Shown: piece after piece, positions 11,555 to 22,449 of the stretch
How the letters are laid out: every line of letters starts with the position of its first letter
How positions within the stretch are numbered: the stretch's first letter is position 1
Origin: Eucalyptus grandis
Lineage: Eukaryota; Streptophyta; Magnoliopsida; Myrtales; Myrtaceae
NCBI RefSeq assembly: GCF_016545825.1
Contig: NC_052613.1
Location: forward strand, 42,328,112 to 42,392,111
Reading direction: 5' to 3'
Length of the DNA: 64,000 bases
Made by a program: the position numbers and the translations under genes
The notes under the pieces: model-generated
Database searches by the model: none
Seen by the model: only the letters and a program-made list of their open reading frames with translations
What the model was told of the DNA's origin: nothing

Positions 11555-11835
11555 CTGTCTCAATGCTGTTCATGGCATTGTAGCAATACTGTAGCATCAT
11601 TATAGCATACTGAGTACTGAAGCAGAAGTGAAAATTGTGTAATAAAGGTTCATCAAATGTGAAAGTCATGTAAAATTAATTTGTAGTGTATGAGTCAGCA
11701 TGTACAAATTATGGCCATTGTCGGCCATAAGGTATTTGCAGAAATTATTGGTGATCTTCAAAACTATCACTAATAATAAGGTATTCGGTGTTTGTCTTAT
11801 GCCTATATAAGGCAGTACTTTAAAGATCTATCCTA
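11555..11835 (+). promoter_or_regulatory. Viral intergenic/promoter arm, plus orientation
   Basis: This block repeats the viral promoter region of 8430-8720 in the opposite direction and holds GCCTATATAAGGCA (TATA at 11814-11820). It abuts the antisense pol remnant at about 11550, so the junction is head-to-head. It is missing from TNL-B because that copy lacks about 11010-13100. Confidence 0.65.
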
Positions 11836-12589
11836 TCTTCCGTTCCATCTGGTATGATTCTTTAAAAGAGGAGAGAGATGAACAAGGGCCAATTTCAAGG
11901 GTAAAGAGGAATAAGAAAAAATGGTGAGAGCAAAATTAGATTAAAGAGTTCCATTAACGATGGGCTTCAACATTCTGAAAATGGTTAATGCCCAATGCAG
12001 TTAAGTAGTGACTTTAAGCCAAAGGCCTTCAGAAAATTTTGGACATACAATGCATTTGCCAAAAAGTCTTTAGAGGCTTAAAAGGGAATTTGTTCCCAAA
12101 TGCACCGTAAATGGTATTGGAAGTGGGGACAATACCCTCACTTCCCTCTTCACTTAGAAAACTTAAATCACAAATAAAAATTAGGGATTAATGCCATTAA
12201 ATACTCTAAACTTTGCTTATGTGATACTATTACTTCAAATAATTTTAATGTCATCAAATACCCTAAATTATGACTATTGTGACGCCTATACCTCAAGCTT
12301 ACCCGAACTTTTGTCACATTACTGCAAGTTTGGGTATCAATGTTTTTATGGGCAAATTTTAGGATTTTGGTTGTAGACAAATGGCATTTTTGTCATACCA
12401 TTATAAGTTTTGGATTTTGGTGACCAAAAAAGAAATGTGAGATAGTGATGTTATATTTGGGCATAATTTAGGATTTTTGGTAGTATTGTCCGTAAAATTA
12501 ATGAAGAAAATAATGAAGCTTCAACGTATGGTATTATCTAAAGATTAGAGATTTTCTTTGATTATGAAGACAAATTAAAGTGGTGAATC

Positions 12590-13400
12590 AATAAAAAAAA
12601 AAGTTGGTAAAAATGCATAAAACAAAATAGACATTGGTTAGGAATTTAAATGGAATCGATGACTTATAAAATTAGTTGGTGATTTAACTAGCGAAAAAAA
12701 TACTCGGCAATTCTAAGGTGTTGGTTAGCAAAATAACTATAAGTTTGTGAAAAATAAGAGAAGTCATTTCCTTTATAGATAAAAGTCCATAATCAAACGT
12801 TGGTAACTAATTTTAATTAGAGTTGGTAAGGTGAGACTAATTGGTAATGTAATCAGATCGAAGAAGGTAATCAGTCTAATTAAGATAGGTAATTTATAAA
12901 CACAGTTGGAAAATATGACCGGTTGTTAAGTAAAGTAAAATTATGTATCTCAATAAAAAAGTTGATAATTTTTGCAAAACAACCAAATGATTATTGGTAA
13001 GAAACTTAATGAGAGTTGGTAAATCAAAACTGGTTGGTAACCTATTGGTTTTTTTGATAAACTCATAAAAGTTGATAGATTTAAGCTGACAAGAAAAACA
13101 AATAAATGTCGGTAATACTCACAAAAGTTGGTAAATTGAAAAAAAAAAAAAATGAACATTCATAAGTAACTCAAATAAAAATGGTCAACCCAAAACTAGT
13201 TGGTAATTGAATTGGGAAAGAGTTGGTAAGTTACTCGAATAAATATAGATAAAATCATTAGAGAATTGCTAAATCAAATATATCGATCAAATATAAGAAG
13301 AGTTGGTAAATTGCAAACTATTGAAAAGAAAAATTCATAGAAATGTCGATAAGTTACCTCTCAGCCGCAACAATATTAAATGACCGATAGTGTTTTTCAG
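12590..13400 (+). repeat. Degenerate GTTGGTAA-type repeat array
   Basis: The octamer-like word GTTGGTAA or a one-base variant recurs many times at irregular spacing of about 20-60 bases in AT-rich DNA, from about 12600 to 13320, often as AGTTGGTAA. Copy B keeps only the last part (44110-44400). No coding frame. It looks like an old, diverged minisatellite or the inside of a decayed element. Confidence 0.55.
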
Positions 13401-13619
13401 ACCGACCAACTCTACTAGAAATGATGCAGAGAAGAAGACTATTGGTTCTATTTTGTCTTACGGGACGGTAATATGGTTTCTTATTTTACCTATTTTCCAG
13501 GGAAACAGATGTACCACTACGTAGATGCGCATTGCATACTTGATTTATAATTCCTTCCGGCCGCTCATCCACTCCATCCTCACTCGCGATGTATTCTTGA
13601 CTTCAATCTCTAATTGCAG

Positions 13620-14729
13620 AGATATGTTGCTGCTGATTCAACAGATCGTCCGCAGAATTACGGATGAACTGAAAAACGTTCCGCTCTATGTGGCTCCTTT
13701 CCTCGTCGGACTGGACTCTCGCATCGAGCAACTCCTCGTGTGTTAAGCGTCAAATCCAGCGGAGTCAAGTTTCTTGGATTGCACGGGGTTGGCGGTGTCG
13801 GCAAAACCACCCTTGCGAAAGCGCTCTACAACAAGCTCGTCGTGCACTTTGAGAAACGCTGTTTAGTTGCGGACATCAGAGAAGCTTTCATGCAAAGCGG
13901 TGGCTTGATCTCTCTCCAGGACAAGATCCTTAGCGTTCTCTCGCCCAACTGGCGTCCTTTGGATGACTTTGGTTCTCGCAAGAATGCAATTAAGCAAGCC
14001 CTTGGCGAAATGCAAGTCCTCCTCCTCTTGGATGACATCGATGATGCCAGTCAGCTCGACATGTTGATCAGTGGAAGAGAATGGTTCCACGAGGGAAGTC
14101 GAATCATCATCACAACCAGAAATAAAGAGGCTTTGTCCACAAGAAACTATGTGATCGAACATTACGAAGTGCCAGAGTTGTTCTTTGATGATGCATTGCG
14201 TCTGTTCAGCTACTGTGCGTTGAAGAAAGAGAAGCCGACAGATGAGTTCCTAGAACTGTCCAAGCAAATCGTGTCTCTGGCTGGGAATTTGCCATTGGCC
14301 TTGGAGGTGTTCGGCTCTTTTCTGGTCGATAAGAGGAGGAAAAGCGAATGGGAAGGCACGTTGCAGAAGCTGACAGAGATTCGCCCTGATAATCTCCAGG
14401 ACAAGTTGAAGATCAGCTATGATGGGCTCGATGACGAGACCAAGCGCATATTCCTCGATGTGGCTTGCTTATTTGTTAAGACGCATATGACGAGAAAGGA
14501 AGCAATAGAAATATGGGAAGGTTGCGGGTTCAAGGCTGAGATTGGGCTCCGGGTTCTTGTCTCGAGATCCCTTATTAAGATCATGAAGGACGACGATACA
14601 CTGTGGATGCACGATCAACTTAGGGACATGGGGAGACAGATCGTGAGGCACCAGAATGCCCATGATCCTGGCACACGCAGTCGACTGTGGGATCGCAACG
14701 AAATCATGGCTGTCTTCAAGAATGGAACA
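13620..14729 (+). pseudogene. TNL-A exon 2: NB-ARC domain
   Basis: Acceptor ATTGCAG|A and donor ACA|GTATGG. After the frameshift at about 13738 (CTCCTCGTGTG here, CTCCTCGGTGTG in TNL-B) the reading frame stays open for the whole domain: P-loop GVGGVGKTT, kinase-2 LLLLDDIDD, RNBS-B GSRIIITTR, GNLPLALE and MHDQLRDMGRQIV. Because the frame breaks before the P-loop, none of these is translated from the TIR start. It is six bases longer than in TNL-B just before MHD. Confidence 0.88.
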
Positions 14730-14936
14730 GTATGGAAATTTTGTATCATCACGCCTTTTGCTTTCTCTGTCATTAGCACCATTGCGCACACATCCCATGT
14801 CGTTGTTCTTGATTTGTTGTTACTAACAGACATGAATATGAGAAGGGAAAAAAAATCATTGGTCAGACTGCAGACTATTCCAGTTGGTAGATTTATCTTT
14901 CATTCTTTGAATAATCTTACACTTTTGTCATCGCAG

Positions 14937-15350
14937 GGGACGAGGAATATAGAGGGGATTGTCCTGGACTACCCACATAAGCCGTTTGTGATGGACCCAA
15001 GCAGCGAGAGGCTGTCGCGACGCAATTTCATTAGAACGCCCAACCTCACTTCCGCCATTCAATGTCTACAAGAGATGTTTAGGGCATTTTTTGATTTTGG
15101 AGCAGAGAGAGAGAACGAGGCTGTGCTTTGTACCGAGTATTTTAAACCGATAATTAACCTGAGACTACTTCAGATTAATCATGCCAAATTGGAAGGGAAA
15201 TTCAAGTTCCTGCCTCAGTCACTGAAATGGCTGCAATGGAAAGAATGTCCCTTGACCATTCTTCCTTCTGATTTTTGTCCACGAGACTTGGCAGTCCTTG
15301 ATCTCACCTACAGCAAGATTGAACGTTTGTGGAAAACGAACTGTAATAAG
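14937..15350 (+). pseudogene. TNL-A exon 3: NB-ARC to LRR linker (LRR_3)
   Basis: Exactly 138 codons between acceptor TCGCAG and donor AAG|GTGCGT, as in TNL-B. It begins GTRNIEGIVLDY, a usual start for the third TNL exon, and ends with the LRR_3 signature LAVLDLTYSKIERLW. No internal stop. Intron 3 after it is 444 bases against 208 in TNL-B, because of about 240 extra bases near 15435-15690. Confidence 0.87.
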
Positions 15351-15794
15351 GTGCGTCGCGGTCTTTGTCGCTATAGCTATATTTTGTCAGTATACTGTTT
15401 CATATTCAAATGTTGTTTATGCTAATTTTTCTGAGCATTGTACTAAGATGTTTCAGTTCGCCAGGTTGTCTCTTGCCTGCCCATGGATTCAGCAGCAGTT
15501 CAAAAGGTTGACCTATTCAGGAATCTCCGGATCTACGCTTATTTTCAACTCCCCGAAGCATTTTATCCATACCAAATCCAAAATTGGATTCCTGATCCAA
15601 CCCCTTTACTTTTCTTTTTTATTTGAATTTATTCCTTCTTTTTCATTCTTCATTCTTTTTTTCCTATAAACTACCGCCTTCCTTCTACTACCATTCATGT
15701 GCTTCTTTATCATTTGTTTATGCCTATATGTTTCTGCTACCATTCATATGCTTCAGCAACTACTTATGATGGGTTAAAATTTCATGTCCACCAG

Positions 15795-17372
15795 GCTGGG
15801 GAGAACTTATTGATTATAAATCTTCGTGGCTGCTCTAATCTTGCTAGTATTCCAGATTTATCAGCAAGTCAAAGCTTGAAAAAACTTGTTCTCGAGCGGT
15901 GCACAAGGTTGACCCAAGTTCCTGAGTCAATCGGGAGTTTGAATGCTTTGGTCCACCTAAACCTTGAATGGTGTACAGGGCTTGTTGGACTCCCAAAAGA
16001 CGTATCCGGGCTCAAGAATCTGGAAGAACTCATTCTGTCCGGTTGTGTAAATTTGAAAGAACTACCAGAGGATATAGATAGCATGAAATCTTTGAAGTTA
16101 CTTCTCCTCGATGGAACTCCTATAAAAAGGTTGCCGAAAAGATATTCCACCTCACGCAACTTGAAAAGCTTCATCTAAATCAGTGCACTTCTTTGAAAAA
16201 GCTACCCACTCACATTGGAAAGATGGCTTCTCTCAGAGAACTCACTCTTAATGATACCGGAATAGAGGAGATACCTGATTCGGTGCGGTCATTGCAGAAT
16301 CTTGAGTTGTTGAGCCTTATGAGGTGCGTCTCGCTGACTGAGCTTCCTGAATTTGTTGGCGACTTAAAATTGTTGAAGGAATTGTTCATTGATGGAAGCG
16401 AAATCAGAGAACTGCCTGCTTCCATCTGTTCTTTGCGGTACCTAAAGACCCTTTCAATTGGAGATTGTCGGTTTTCAAGCCATTGTCCTGACTCAATTAA
16501 AGGATTGCATTCGCTTACAGAGCTTAGTCTAGGTGGACCATCAATCACGAGTCTACCGCCCCAACTTGGAGCTCTGAAGATGCTTAGAAGGTTGGAAATC
16601 CGGAACTGTGCATCACTCGAAAGCTTACCAGATTTACAATGTGAACATTACAGAGCTTCCACAGTCGATCGGAGAATTGGAAAGCATCGTCATCATGAGG
16701 CTTAACAAATGTAAACGTCTCTGCAAGCTTCCACCATCCATGGGTAATTTGAGATCATTGTACCACCTGATTATGGAGGATACTGCAGTAGCAGAATTAC
16801 CAGAAACCTTTGGGAACCTCTCAAAGTTAGTAAGGTTGAAAGTGGGCAAGAAACCGCCTAGCGCGGTTATTCCTGAGGGCAACACAGAGACAGAGAATCA
16901 AGATTTGATTACAGAGGAAACTCCTGGGTCGATTCTTCCATCTTCATTATCGAATCTCTCTTGGCTAGAAGAACTGAATGCCCGTGCTTGGTACATGCAA
17001 GGAAAAGTTCCTGATGATTTTGAGAAGTTAGTATCGCTAGAAACTCTAAATCTAGGATACAATAACTTTACGAGCCTTCCCACAAGCCTCAAGGGACTTT
17101 CCGTCCTTAAGAAACTTCTGCTACCGCACTGCAAAGAGCTCAAGTCTCTTCCGCCCCTTCCATCGAGTTTGGTAGAGGTTAATATTGCTGGCTGCGTGGC
17201 AATAGAGACAATCTCTGACCTGTCTGAATTGGAGAACTTGGAGGAGCTGAACATGGCGAATTGTGAGAAAGTGGTGGATCTTCCAGGACTCCAGTGCTTG
17301 AAATCCTTGAGAAGGCTATACCTGACTGGATGCCGCATGTGTTCCTCAGTAGTTAAGACAAGAATTTCGAAG
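15795..17372 (+). pseudogene. TNL-A exon 4: leucine-rich repeats
   Basis: An array of TNL-type LRRs (LxxLPxSIGxLxxLxxL pattern, roughly 18-20 repeats). A one-base loss near 16135 (TTGCCGAAAAG here, TTGCCTGAAAAG in TNL-B) breaks the frame. A 38-bp loss near 16633 brings it back to the original phase. Length 1578 equals the expected 1617 minus 39, so there is no other indel. It ends at AAG|GTTCTC; the following intron opens with a CT microsatellite. Confidence 0.87.
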
Positions 17373-17376
17373 GTTC

Positions 17377-17399
17377 TCTCTCTCTCTCTCTCTCTCTCA
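17377..17399. repeat. CT microsatellite in TNL intron 4
   Basis: A TCTCTC run directly after the exon 4 donor; shorter at the matching site in TNL-B (48175-48191). It serves as a length marker between the copies. Confidence 0.85.
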
Positions 17400-17504
17400 A
17401 AAGATGTTTCTACACTGATCAAGTCCGAAAACTCTGGAAAAGATAAATTTTATGCATCAATGGACATGTTTATATAGCGGTTGCTATGGTTTGACATTTT
17501 GCAG

Positions 17505-18016
17505 GTTTCTTTGAGGAATTTACGCGTTCTCAGTATGCCAGGGAGTGAAATTCCAGATTGGCTAAACGAAGAGGAAGTGAGCTACACGGCACGCAAAACT
17601 GCATGCTCAAGGCTGTTCTCATAGGCGTAGTCGTTTCCATCACCAGTGACTTCCCAGAATCTTTGAGAGATCATATTCCCACACTTGTGGATTTTGAGGC
17701 AAAGATACTCAAAATGAACACGCCTATCTTCAACACCACATTGCCCTTGAATGGGATACCGAAATTAGATGAAGATCAGGTTCATTTGTGCCGGTTCTTG
17801 GATTTTCACCCGCTGGTTTCCAAGTTGAAAGAAGGGTACAAAGTTCAGGTGGCAAAGCGGAACCCACCATTCATTCCCGGAATGCAGCTGAAGAAATGTG
17901 GGGTACGTCTGATTTTCGAGAGAGACGATGAATTTGATGGAGATGAGCAGCAACTGGATGATGGCTATCAGTCTTTATCTGAAAAGCTTGCCCGGTTTTT
18001 CAACCGTCTGCAGTAG
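17505..18016 (+). pseudogene. TNL-A exon 5: C-JID domain
   Basis: Starts after TTTGCAG with VSLRNLRVLSMPGSEIPDW; the MPGSEIPDW motif marks the post-LRR C-JID domain of TNLs, which helps effector recognition. One A of a five-A run is missing at about 17597, shifting the frame, although the alternative frame stays open to the same TAG (18014-18016). Only about five differences from TNL-B exon 5 over 512 bases, far fewer than in exons 1-4. Confidence 0.87.
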
Positions 18017-19138
18017 CCAGTTCACTATTGTTTGTTAGATATATATTTAGATCAGAAATCCAGAAGATTATGAATAATCTATATATATATGTGTGTGTAT
18101 ATATCTAAATGTTTAGAGTTAGCCTCTGGAAAATGGAAACGGAAGACGGTGCCAAAGATTGAAGAGAAGGGAACGAGCTTGCTCCTGTCAATTGAAATTT
18201 CACTTCTGGAAATGTAATCTGAAAATACCAGAAGAGCATCGCTCTCTCCTGTTCTTTCATTCTGAAGGCTTTTCAATTTACCTTGGGAGGCTCCATTTTT
18301 ATGTCCACTTTGCTTCAATTGCATGGTTTGAGCGCATCTTTCTAAGATAGCTCTATTGCTCAAAGAAAGAACCCGGGGAAAGAAAAATTCAAAACTTGGG
18401 CGTAGTTTCTTGATCAAACATGTGATGAGAAGAAAAAGAACTAAATATTGAATGAGGTTTCATGATTGACCATATTTGGTGAATGAAGTTTAGGGTAAGC
18501 ATGACAATTATTTCTCTGTCTTTTAATTTTTCTATTCGCAGCAAACAGATTTGAAACAAAAATCCATTTGATAAAATAATTTCATTTTTTTATTTCTAAG
18601 ATAAATTTTAGCTCATATATAAATTTGAAACAGAAATGAGAAGTAGATCTCTATTTTTGGAATATAAATTAAAAAAAAAAATTATTACTCACTCTCGTCA
18701 CTTGTTGATCGGCTACCCTCCCGAGCTTGTTGCTTTTGTCGCTAGCCATCCATTGTGGTTGGCCGCCCTCCCACCGTCCCTAGCTGTTGCTAGCTTTCAA
18801 TTCAGTTGATTAATGATGTTTTATCTTAGGAGAGAGTCGAGTACAACGGATGGAAAAAGAGTTTGGGTAAGAGATATTTAAGAAGCCTATTAGATGAATT
18901 TTTTTACCGAGGACAGAAATTTAATGTGATCAAATGCTTATCTCTACTAAGAATTTCATCTAGTAAACAGAACTAGAACTAGAAATTATTCTCAGAAACG
19001 AAACCGTTATAATTCACGCCTAATCTTCCCTTGTCCACTTATTTAGTAGTGGATAATCCATTCAACTTCCTCTCCCATGGCATCCTCCGCGTCGCTGCTC
19101 AAAACGGATGCGGTCAACCCCATCACCGCCTTACCTCC

Positions 19139-19522
19139 ATGGCAGCAGGAGCCGCAATTTCGTCAGCACGCATAAGCAACCCGACAAGCATCGCCCCCCT
19201 GCTGCGCTCCCCGCTCGCACCCCCTTCGGCTCTCTCCTTCCCCCGGCGTCCGGCCCGAGAGCCCCGGCTCCGCACGGCTCGCCGCCCCGAGTCCTCCCTC
19301 CATGACCCGGCCGGCGAGCCGACGGAGGACCTGGACGACGACGACGGGTTCTTCGGAGGCGACGGCGGGCCGATGATGGAGGACGAGAGCGACGGCGAAG
19401 AGGACGCGGAGAGCAGCGTCGATTTGCTCCTCAGGTTCTTGCAGAGCATGTTCAGGAAGGTGGCCCGGCGAGCCAAGAAGGGCTCTCGCTCCGTTCTGCC
19501 CGACGCGATACCGCCGCAGCTG
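19139..19522 (+). pseudogene. SHW1: SHW1 exon 1 remnant (truncated by duplication edge)
   Basis: Identical in layout to exon 1 of the complete gene at 49943: ATG in a good context, 128 codons, donor CTG|GTGAAT. It encodes a basic, serine-rich N-terminus that looks like a plastid transit peptide, an acidic DLDDDDG segment and a basic FRKVARRAKKGSRS stretch. Similarity to copy B stops at about 20160, inside intron 1. Exons 2 and 3 with the two membrane segments are not found downstream. The exon has no stop, so the truncation looks recent. Read into the intron it ends at 19610-19612. Confidence 0.75.
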
Positions 19523-21780
19523 GTGAATTCTCTTTCTCAATCTGCTTTGGCTTTCGGTGCTTATGCAGGGTCGGGAGGAGGCGAAACTGAGAATTGTTCA
19601 TGTCCTGTTTGATCTAATTCCTCTTAAAAGAGCATTTCGCGGCCTGTGTAGTCTAGGCTCGTCGTTAATTTTTTAGCTTAAGCCCAGTACCGTAGAGAAA
19701 ATGTTGAATTTGTTAATCCTATGTCGCGAGTCTAACCGAAGTTGCGGCGTAAGTAACTATTATCCGCTCATCATGACATTGCCTTGCCCTTGAATAAGAA
19801 GTTTGTCCTTTGGATTGTAACATGCAAGATTGTAAACCCTTAAATGTTAGTTTACACTATACCGGAACTGTAAACATCAAAATTTTCATCCTAATCAACC
19901 TGACTTCATCAAGAGATTTAGGCACCTGAGAAATCAACTCGCTGGCCTTATCATGCCGTGAAATAATAATGGAAACTGCATGATTTGATTGGCGTAAAGA
20001 AATTATTTATGAAATGGTTGAATCGGGGAATTCAGGTAACTACAGTAGCTTCAGTGGTGAAATAAGCAGTCTGCAGGTTAACCGAAAAGAATCAGATAGG
20101 AGACAGTTTTTCTTTGTTCCGCTGTTTGAAAAAGGGCCTGTCCTTGGAGCAAGTTACCGATAATCACGTATTGATTGATTCGGTGATGGGGATCAGTCTT
20201 CTTAGCCTGGACAAGTTGGGTTCGTGATTTCCATTTAGACCTAGTATTGATACCTAAATTTTGGCGGTCCATTTAATCATTTGTTACATAGAAAATTAGA
20301 AATCAACTCCAACCAAAACAAAAATATTTTTGATTTGCATGTTAGCAACTTCTTTATTTAATTACTTTAGGCTCACACAAATTGCATAAATGGACTGATT
20401 TAAGCAGAGAGGTTTCGAGGGTAATTAAAATTTGAAGATCTTGGCCAGCCCATGCTTCAATTGACCATGATTGAATTTCACGCGTGCCTGAATTTATTAT
20501 AAAAAAAGTTATAAACTCATTACATTTTTACCAATCTAGGTCTTAACATTTCAATTTGGCCAATTTAATCTTAAACCTTTAGGAAAATTGTCAATGTAGT
20601 CCAACTGGCCAATCTCAGCTGAAAATTGCTGATGCGGACGCCACTCGCCTCATTTAGGTATAGTGCACCATCATTTGGGTTCTGACATTCATGCTCTCAC
20701 TTGAACCATTCTTAGAAGATCAAGGTTGATCAGCAGTGCACCTAGAAGGGATTCTACCAATCAACTTCCTTACGCCTTACGGGTTTGCCACCCATTCATA
20801 CATGTCAGACTTCCTACATGGTACTACTGATGTTGATGTAAACATTTTTGTATTTTTCATTGTTTTTTTCTATTTTTTTCGAAATTTTTTTAATAATTTT
20901 TATTGTCTTTTTGTTTCCTTCTTCCTCTGGGATCACCAATCTCCTTGATGGTCGGCCACAAGCGAGCGCTGACCTTGTAGGGGTGAGGTCACTTGACACT
21001 AGCAAGGTCACCTCGCCGATATATGGCAAGAGTTGACCTCACCAACCTTAAGCTCAACCTCAAGCAAGCTTGCCCTCACCAAATCTAGTGGGGTCTAAAG
21101 CTAGCGAGGCCGACCATCATCCGAAGCTGGCGAGGCCGACCATGGCCGGCCTCAAGTGAGGTTTGCTCTCACCTTGCACATGATTAGGGAACAATGCATA
21201 TTTCCTTCAGAAAATCCCTTTAACGTGAAGGCAAGAAAATCGACTATCATTAAAAACTGGGGAAATAAACCTTGGTCGAAATTCACTGGACATATTCACG
21301 GCAAGGTAAGGTTTCCGATTGGAACATAAGCTTATGTATCTGGAAAAGTTTAGCAAGCAAGAAGCATCATGGGCATATCGAAGAAAAAGTGGAAGAGAGA
21401 AAATATCGGGAGATACACAGATAGTAGCCGAAACACGAGGAAGCTAAGAGGGAAAGGAATATTGAGGATTCAATGAAAGATAGTATTAAACGTGGGGGCA
21501 TATATTTATCATATTCTTTGATTTCAAGACAGAAAAAGCAAGAGCAATATATGCTTATTTTAAAACAAGGAAGATGAGAATGAAAGAAAAGATGAAACTT
21601 TGACGTGTAAGAGGACAAGGGGGACTTCTTTTTGAAAAAAAAGAAAAAGTGTCCGTGTTGGTTCACCAAAACAGAGAAGCGCTCGTGTTTGCTCTCTTTG
21701 TGGCCAGCTCCCGTCACGATCGCAACGCCTCGGACACAACTACACAAATGTATCTTTCCACGAGGCCTACCGTAGAAAAT

Positions 21781-22287
21781 AGGTTTAATATCACAAAAAA
21801 CCAAAAATTGATATACTAATGACAAATTTATCCCAAATTAATTTTTTGATAGCCAAAAATGCCAAACTGATACATCTTTAATAAATTTACTACAAACCGG
21901 TATACTTATGACAAATTTACCCTCTTAGCTGCCATTTAATTTTACTGTCAAATTGTTGAATTAGATGATACGTGATAGTTCACTAGTTTACCAATTTGAG
22001 ATTTTATTTTTCGTTTGTTACAATTATATTTGTTTTGTAGTTTTTTGTAATATTAATCCAATTTGACGGAGGGTATATTTATTATCGGTTTGGAGTTTTT
22101 GGCGGTAAAAAAAATTAGTTTTGGGTGAATTTGTTATAAGTGTATCAGTTTAAGATTTTTTGTGGTTATTTTAGGAGTAAATTTGTCATAGATATATCAA
22201 TTTAGAGTTTTTGGTGGTTAAAAAATTAGTTTAAGGTATATTTAATTATAAGTGTACAAACTTGAGATTTTTCATGATATTAAACCT
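21781..22287. repeat. Long inverted-repeat element (foldback/MITE)
   Basis: The ends AGGTTTAATATC and GATATTAAACCT are perfect inverted repeats, and the arms continue as imperfect complements for about 200 bases each (blocks such as CCAAAAATTGATATACTAATGAC against its complement near 22180-22210). A clean target duplication is not visible: the flanks are GTAGAAAAT and ATAAAATAT. No coding capacity. Mutator-type foldback is possible. Confidence 0.65.
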
Positions 22288-22449
22288 ATAAAATATTCAG
22301 TGGTTTGAAATCATCATGTCATCATCTTACGTGGCATGTGTGTTGGGAGAGGCAATGTGCTAGAGGTAGATTTGAGCAGTAGTTGTGACTAGCGAGCCTT
22401 TTGGAGGCGGTGGGAGCCTTTTCGAGGTGGTGGGACGTGTTGGAGAAAG

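Larger units (their letters stand above)
4486..13619 (+). other. TNL-A intron 1 (9.1 kb, transposon- and virus-filled)
   Basis: Donor GTAAAG follows the TIR exon and acceptor ATTGCAG precedes the NB-ARC exon, both matching TNL-B. Contents in order: a short inverted-repeat element (4816-5146), a repeat of the TNL 5' flank (5288-5710), a segment unique to this copy (5707-8090), antisense caulimovirid sequence with an inverted promoter repeat (about 8260-11835), a second copy-specific segment, and a degenerate GTTGGTAA array (12590-13400). It is 2.7 kb longer than the matching intron in TNL-B. Confidence 0.8.
4001..18016 (+). pseudogene. TNL-A: TIR-NB-ARC-LRR resistance gene, disabled
   Basis: An intracellular immune receptor of the TNL class; such proteins sense pathogen effectors and signal through TIR NAD-cleaving activity. 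Five exons (4001-4485, 13620-14729, 14937-15350, 15795-17372, 17505-18016) encode TIR, NB-ARC, an LRR_3 linker, the LRR array and a post-LRR C-JID domain. Four lesions show against TNL-B. One base is missing at about 13738, giving a stop at 13744-13746. One base is missing near 16135, 38 bp near 16633, and one base of an A run near 17597. The second and third together restore frame. The spliced reading frame ends at 203 residues: the TIR domain plus 42. Intron 1 is 9.1 kb and holds an antisense viral fossil. It could still make a TIR-only protein; sequencing error cannot be excluded for the one-base lesions. Confidence 0.88.
1..20160. repeat. Tandem segmental duplication, copy A
   Basis: This tract matches about 24521-51020 in the same orientation: base 1 aligns with base 24521, and similarity is lost at about 20160 (about 51020 in the other copy). 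It holds a TNL 5' flank, a five-exon TNL (4001-18016) and the first exon of SHW1. The left edge is not visible because the match starts at base 1. The copies differ by a few percent of substitutions plus large indels: 5707-8090 and about 11010-13100 occur only here, and several transposons occur only in copy B. Confidence 0.93.

Noticed and set aside
12590..13400. Possible CRISPR-like array
   Set aside because: Repeat words are short and irregular with no fixed spacers, and the genome is plant nuclear DNA.
19163..19540. Minus-strand 125-codon frame over SHW1 exon 1, repeated at 49967-50344
   Set aside because: A shadow of the GC-rich SHW1 exon; the plus-strand frame continues into spliced exons with membrane segments.
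21367..21825. Minus-strand frame of 152 codons
   Set aside because: Phe/Ser-rich, with a run encoded by poly-T; no domain, no promoter, in a transposon-rich spacer.
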